Under the pieces are notes generated by a model, which was not told where the DNA came from, did not search any database, and saw nothing but the letters and a program-made list of their open reading frames with translations. The position numbers and the translations under genes are program-made. Positions 59,983 through 64,000 of a DNA stretch of 64,000 nt are shown piece by piece (position 1 is the stretch's first letter; the number at the start of each line of letters is the position of its first letter). The stretch comes from Paraburkholderia sp. Ac-20340 (GTDB lineage: Bacteria; Pseudomonadota; Gammaproteobacteria; Burkholderiales; Burkholderiaceae), in the NCBI RefSeq assembly GCF_017104965.1, contig NZ_JAAGPR010000006.1:248001-312000 (forward strand), written 5' to 3'.

Positions 59983-60253
59983 GGCAGCGCAGCGTGCGCA
60001 GTGGTTGCAGGAAGTCTCGGACGCTCAACGCATCGGTGAGCTTTTGCGGGATGAGGCGGTAAGGGGAGCTTTCGCGAAGCTCGAAGAGGAAACGATTCGC
60101 GAGTGGCGGGATAGTGAGGACTACCCCAAGTCAATACAATCGGATGCGTGGCACCGGCTTCGTGCGCTTGACGATCTGAAGCAGAAATTGCAGTCGATCG
60201 TGACGACCGGCGAAATCGCAGCGAAGAGTCTGGAGGATCTAAAACGTGGCTAA
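59975..60253 (+). CDS. Small phage protein, function unknown
   Basis: A 92-residue helical protein (LQEVSDAQRIGELLRDEAVR, FAKLEEETIREWRDSEDY). Start at 59975 overlaps the terminase stop by 8 bp. No family recognised. A place between the two terminase genes hints at a packaging role. Confidence 0.6.
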   Translation: MDKAAQRAQWLQEVSDAQRIGELLRDEAVRGAFAKLEEETIREWRDSEDYPKSIQSDAWHRLRALDDLKQKLQSIVTTGEIAAKSLEDLKRG

Positions 60254-60719
60254 GAAAGTAGTTTCTGGAGTGAACGAATCGGGCGCTGCTGAGCAGGATC
60301 TGGGCACGGAAACATCGCCCGATCTGCTTGGACAGGTGCCCGATATGGATTCAGCGCAGGCAACGGGGGAAAGCCCATCGGGGGAGATCGCTTCGGCACC
60401 TGCGGAGGCCGCACTCAGCGATATTTCCGCTACGACTTCTGCCGCCGGTGTGGCTTTGGACGCGATTCTGGGCGCCGGTAAAGCGCCTGACACTCCTCTG
60501 GCCGCAGATGGCGACGATTACGCGCCGCCGTCGTGGGGCGAGTTTCGCACATTCGTGCTCAACAACGGCCATAAGTTTGTGCGCGCAAGCTATCCGAATC
60601 CGCCCACCGACTTGATCGAAACGATCTGGTGCGGCGTGCCGGTCGTTCACCACGAGATCGCTCGTGTGATGACGCCGAAGAGTGTGTGGCTGGAATATGG
60701 CGATGCCGAGTCGCGCTGA
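60246..60719 (+). CDS. Phage protein between the terminase genes, function unknown
   Basis: A 157-residue protein starting at GTG. The first half is Ala/Ser/Gly-rich and probably disordered (TSAAGVALDAILGAGKAPD); the second half has a compact aromatic part (SWGEFRTFVLNNGHKFVRAS). Its end overlaps the large terminase start. No family recognised. Confidence 0.6.
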   Translation: MAKKVVSGVNESGAAEQDLGTETSPDLLGQVPDMDSAQATGESPSGEIASAPAEAALSDISATTSAAGVALDAILGAGKAPDTPLAADGDDYAPPSWGEFRTFVLNNGHKFVRASYPNPPTDLIETIWCGVPVVHHEIARVMTPKSVWLEYGDAESR

Positions 60720-61995
60720 GCAGGCAATGCAAATGCCGCGCTGGTCGCGGGTGCTGACGGAGCGACAGTGGCGCTTCGTCAGTGTCCGCGGCGGTCGTGG
60801 CAGCGGTAAGACGGTGAATTTCGCACGCGCGATCTTGCTGCGCGCAGTGCAGGGCCCGCTGCGTGTGTTATGCACTCGCGAAGTGCAGGACTCGATCAAG
60901 GAATCGGTCTATGCCACGCTCGTGTCCGAAATGAAGAAGATGGGCCTCGAACCGTATTTCAAGGTTCTGGCTGACGAGATCCGGCCGCTTACGGGCGGCA
61001 CGTTCATTTTCCGCGGCTTGAGCGACATGACGGCCGACAACGTCAAATCGCTCGCCGACATCGATATTGCGTGGATTGAAGAAGCGCAGACGATCACCGA
61101 GAAGAGTTTTCGCAAGCTGACGCCGTCGATTCGAGCGAAGGGATCGCAGATCTGGCTGAGCTGGAACCCTGAGCTGGAGTCGGATTTCATCTATCAGAAG
61201 ATCGTCGTCGAGGGCTTGCCGAACTGCGCGAGCCTGTTCGTCAATTTCGACCAGAACCCGTGGTTCCCCGACGAGTTGCGCATCGAGGAACAGGACATGG
61301 CGGGTAAAGATCCCGACATGCATCGCCATGTGTGGCTCGGCATGCCATTGCCGGCCGTCGAGGGCGCGATTTACTTCCGCGAGATCTCGAAGATGGAGAG
61401 CGATGGGCGGATGCTGAATATGGTGATCAGCGACGAGCTGAACACGTACATCATCATGGACCTGGGCTTCAACGATCACACGTCATGCGGCGTTGTGCAG
61501 CAGGTCGCGGGCGAGTACCGCATCGTCGATTTCATCGAAAACCGGCAGCGGCCGCTGAGCTGGTTCAGCCAGCAATTTATCGATCGCGGTTATGAAGGCG
61601 CAATCCTGGTCATGCCTCACGACTCGGAGCACGAGACGCTTGCCGCCGACGGTATCTCGATGAAGGCCAAGATGGAAGCGCTTGGCTGGGAAGTCGAGGT
61701 TGCGGAAAACATGCCAGTCGAGCAGGGCATTCGACTGGTGCGCGACATTCTGCCGAAGACTTTTATCGACAAGACGCGATGCGGCCCGCGCGTGTACGAA
61801 GACGGCAGCAAGAGCGCTGGCCTGATCGAGCACATGAAGCGCTATCGCCGCACGAAGGCGGGCCACCCGATGCACGACGAACATTCGCACTCGAACGACA
61901 TGGTGCGCTATATCGCGGTCCACGCGCCGCGTATGCACAACAACCGCTCGCAATGGGGCGGCGATCTGGAATTCAAACAACTGGTGACGGTGTAA
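60703..61995 (+). CDS. Terminase large subunit
   Basis: A 430-residue motor/nuclease. Walker A GGRGSGKT at 30-37; Walker B IAWIEEA at 122-128; the SWNP coupling motif near 153; and nuclease acids in DLGFNDH, MPHDSEHE and DEHSHSNDMVRYIA. It packages phage DNA into proheads. Start taken at 60703; ATG 60697 is also possible. PBSX-like type. Confidence 0.9.
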   Translation: MPSRAEQAMQMPRWSRVLTERQWRFVSVRGGRGSGKTVNFARAILLRAVQGPLRVLCTREVQDSIKESVYATLVSEMKKMGLEPYFKVLADEIRPLTGGTFIFRGLSDMTADNVKSLADIDIAWIEEAQTITEKSFRKLTPSIRAKGSQIWLSWNPELESDFIYQKIVVEGLPNCASLFVNFDQNPWFPDELRIEEQDMAGKDPDMHRHVWLGMPLPAVEGAIYFREISKMESDGRMLNMVISDELNTYIIMDLGFNDHTSCGVVQQVAGEYRIVDFIENRQRPLSWFSQQFIDRGYEGAILVMPHDSEHETLAADGISMKAKMEALGWEVEVAENMPVEQGIRLVRDILPKTFIDKTRCGPRVYEDGSKSAGLIEHMKRYRRTKAGHPMHDEHSHSNDMVRYIAVHAPRMHNNRSQWGGDLEFKQLVTV

Positions 61996-64000
61996 TGGAA
62001 AACGACCAACTCATGCAGGAACTGGCTCAATCGATGATGCCTGATACGTCGCCGGCCGCTACGCCGCAGCCCGGCGCGCCGGTCCAGATCGTCACTGAAG
62101 CGGGTGACGACAGCGATCCTGTCGAGATGCCCGACACCGAGATCTCCTCGATCCTCGAAAGTCATATCTCGCAATCGCAGAACTGGCTCGGGACCGGCAT
62201 CGCCAAAGAGCAGGAAAAGGCGATGCAGTACTACCTCGGGCTACCAGAAGGCGATCTCGCGCCTCCGGATGTCGAGGGCCGTTCGAGCGTCGTCGACACG
62301 GTCGTAAGCGATCAGATCGAATGGCTGATGCCATCGCTGATGGAGATTTTCTTCGGATCGAGCCAGCCGGTTAAGTTTTGCCCGCGCAAGCCTGGCGACG
62401 AGCAGGGCGCCGAGCAGACGACGCACGTGTGCAACTACGTCGTGCGCGAGCAGAACCCCGGTTTTGAAGTGTTTCTCGACTGGTTCAAGACGGCGCTGCT
62501 TTCGAAAATCGGCGTGGCGAAGGCCTGGTGGGAACTCGAAACGACCGCACGCCGCGAAGTGTATTCGGCCATTACCGACGTTCAGCTCGCGATCGTGTCG
62601 AACGATCCTAGCGTATCGATCACGAAATGCACCAGCTACGTCGATCCGGCGGCAGAGCGCGCTGCGATGGATCAGTTCAACCAGCAGCAGGCCGCCGTGA
62701 CGCAGTGGAACATAGCGCAGCAGCGAGCGCAGGCGATGGGGCAGCCGTGGCCACCGATGCAGCCGTCCGCGCCCGGCATTCCGCCTGCCGGTCCGAACGC
62801 TGGGCCGCCGAGCGCGCCGCCGCAACCGCGTCCGATGCAGCCGCCGCCGGCGCCTCAACCAATCGACCTTTCGAAGCTGCCGCAACTGCACGACGTCGTG
62901 CTCACGATTTCGCAGAAGGAGGGGCATGTTGCTATCGAAGCTCTGAATCCCGAAGATTTCCTTGTGGCGCAGACATCGCGCCGCATCGGTGACGGATTCT
63001 CGGCGCACCGCATGAAAATGTCGATGTCCGAGTTGCGCGCGAAGGGCTATAAAAACGTCGACGATCTCAGTTCTGATCCCGCTGCCGAGCAGGCGGAGCT
63101 TTCGGGTTTGGCGCAGGCGCGCCAGTCGCTTGAAGATCAGTTCGCGATGCTGACGGAAGATGATGGCAACGGCGACGAATCGCAGCGCAAGATCTGGGTC
63201 TTCGAATGCTATCTGCCGATCGACTGTGACGGCGACGGTATTTCTGAATGGCGCAAGATCACGAAGGCAGGTTCCGTAATCCTCGATAACGAAGTGGTCG
63301 ACGGCCCTCCGTTTGCAGTGCTGTGCCCGATCCGCATTCCTGGCTTGTTGCATGGCCGCTCGATTGCCGATCTCGCCATGCCGATCCAGAAGCTCAAAAC
63401 AGGCATTCTGCGCGGTTTGCAGGACAACATGAACCTGCAGATCAACGGCCGCGATTGGGTGATCGAAAAGGACGTGAATATGTCCGATTACCTGAATTCC
63501 GCGCCCGGGCGCCCGGTTCGCGTGAAAAATCAGAACGCGATCGGTCCGCTGCAAAAGGGGTTGGGCGACTCTGCCGGCGCGTTCAACCTCTTGCAATACG
63601 TCGACACCATGTCGCAGGAGCGCACTGGAGTGACGAAATACAGCCAGGGCCTCGATTCAGACACGCTGAACCATACGGCGACCGGCATCGAGAACATCAC
63701 GCAGCGCGCCGATCTGCGCGTGAAGCTGATCGCGCGCACGTTCGCAGAAACTGGTGTGAAGGATCTGTTCCGGCTGATCCAGAAGCTGCTCGCGAATTAC
63801 CAAGACAAGAACATGGTATTCCAGCTTAATGGGAACTGGGTAGACGTTGATCCGCGCGTATGGCGCAATCAATACGGTATGTCAGTAACGGTTGGCACAG
63901 GAACCGGCGACACTGGCAAGCGCGTTGCGCAGCTCACTAATCTGCTGGGTGTGCAGATGCAAGCCGCGCAGAATCCCGATCCGACGATCAAGAGCACCGT
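61995..64000 (+). CDS. Phage portal protein, incomplete at window end
   Basis: The frame is open to the edge (668 codons). VVSDQIEWLMPSLMEIFFGS, then CNYVVREQNPGFEVFLDWFK, is the P22-like portal opening; a Pro-rich insert lies near residues 250-290. The C-terminal part seen (RTFAETGVKDLFRLIQKLLA) fits the portal crown. Start overlaps the terminase stop by 1 bp (TAATG). Confidence 0.82.
   Translation, partial: MENDQLMQELAQSMMPDTSPAATPQPGAPVQIVTEAGDDSDPVEMPDTEISSILESHISQSQNWLGTGIAKEQEKAMQYYLGLPEGDLAPPDVEGRSSVVDTVVSDQIEWLMPSLMEIFFGSSQPVKFCPRKPGDEQGAEQTTHVCNYVVREQNPGFEVFLDWFKTALLSKIGVAKAWWELETTARREVYSAITDVQLAIVSNDPSVSITKCTSYVDPAAERAAMDQFNQQQAAVTQWNIAQQRAQAMGQPWPPMQPSAPGIPPAGPNAGPPSAPPQPRPMQPPPAPQPIDLSKLPQLHDVVLTISQKEGHVAIEALNPEDFLVAQTSRRIGDGFSAHRMKMSMSELRAKGYKNVDDLSSDPAAEQAELSGLAQARQSLEDQFAMLTEDDGNGDESQRKIWVFECYLPIDCDGDGISEWRKITKAGSVILDNEVVDGPPFAVLCPIRIPGLLHGRSIADLAMPIQKLKTGILRGLQDNMNLQINGRDWVIEKDVNMSDYLNSAPGRPVRVKNQNAIGPLQKGLGDSAGAFNLLQYVDTMSQERTGVTKYSQGLDSDTLNHTATGIENITQRADLRVKLIARTFAETGVKDLFRLIQKLLANYQDKNMVFQLNGNWVDVDPRVWRNQYGMSVTVGTGTGDTGKRVAQLTNLLGVQMQAAQNPDPTIKST

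Overview
The window is GC-rich, densely coded DNA with the gene content of a Burkholderiaceae chromosome, most likely Paraburkholderia, Caballeronia or a close relative. Pointers are a darcynin-family protein, an acetoacetyl-CoA reductase with a phasin-like partner, a CadR/CadA pair, a quinone-linked D-lactate dehydrogenase, many LysE, GntP and DUF families common there, and tight GTG/ATG operons. The genus is inferred from gene content, not from a marker gene. No tRNA, rRNA or CRISPR array was seen.

Layout, 1-48.3 kb (host). A left-edge operon holds a C45-type hydrolase (partial), a class III aminotransferase and a carboxymuconolactone-decarboxylase-like protein, closed by a strong terminator (2548-2583). 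Next come small and transport genes (DUF2158, LysE, superinfection-immunity-like) and an M20 peptidase. A divergent cadR/cadA pair follows, sharing a textbook MerR-type promoter, then a full-length Lhr-type helicase and a VapC/AbrB-type toxin-antitoxin pair with a perfect operator palindrome. After an aldo/keto reductase and a BON-domain protein there is a sigma-54 gene outside its usual neighbourhood, with a sigma-54-type promoter match just upstream. Then: darcynin/TetR, DUF72, a solo transposase-like domain, a DHH phosphoesterase, a universal stress protein, phasin-like/phaB, an AtoE-type transporter, GntP/LysR, dld, an EF-hand/OmpR/histidine kinase set, a repeat-rich secreted protein, a sterol desaturase, an SDR, and a metal-uptake-like cluster (DUF2946, TonB receptor, PepSY). 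The host part ends with an 1102-residue hybrid sensor kinase.

Layout, 48.4-64 kb (prophage; right end outside the window). The order is lambdoid. An integrase, an excisionase-like gene and a leftward early operon of small unknown genes read leftward from a PL-like promoter at 53.83-53.87 kb. A leftward cI repressor is followed by two unknown genes and a terminator, the position rexA/rexB hold in lambda. Rightward come cro, cII-like, small genes, DUF4406, a replication gene that contains an iteron array, a Ref-like nuclease, small and large terminase subunits and a portal gene cut by the window edge. PL and PR both carry copies of the same operator, ATACG-N4-CGTAT, so one repressor probably controls both arms.

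Most promising leads: the two-gene module in the rexAB position (53916-54826), the iteron array written in two reading frames inside the replication gene (57477-57657), the probable sigma-54 self-regulation of the extra rpoN, and the DUF2946/TonB/PepSY cluster with phased repeats upstream.
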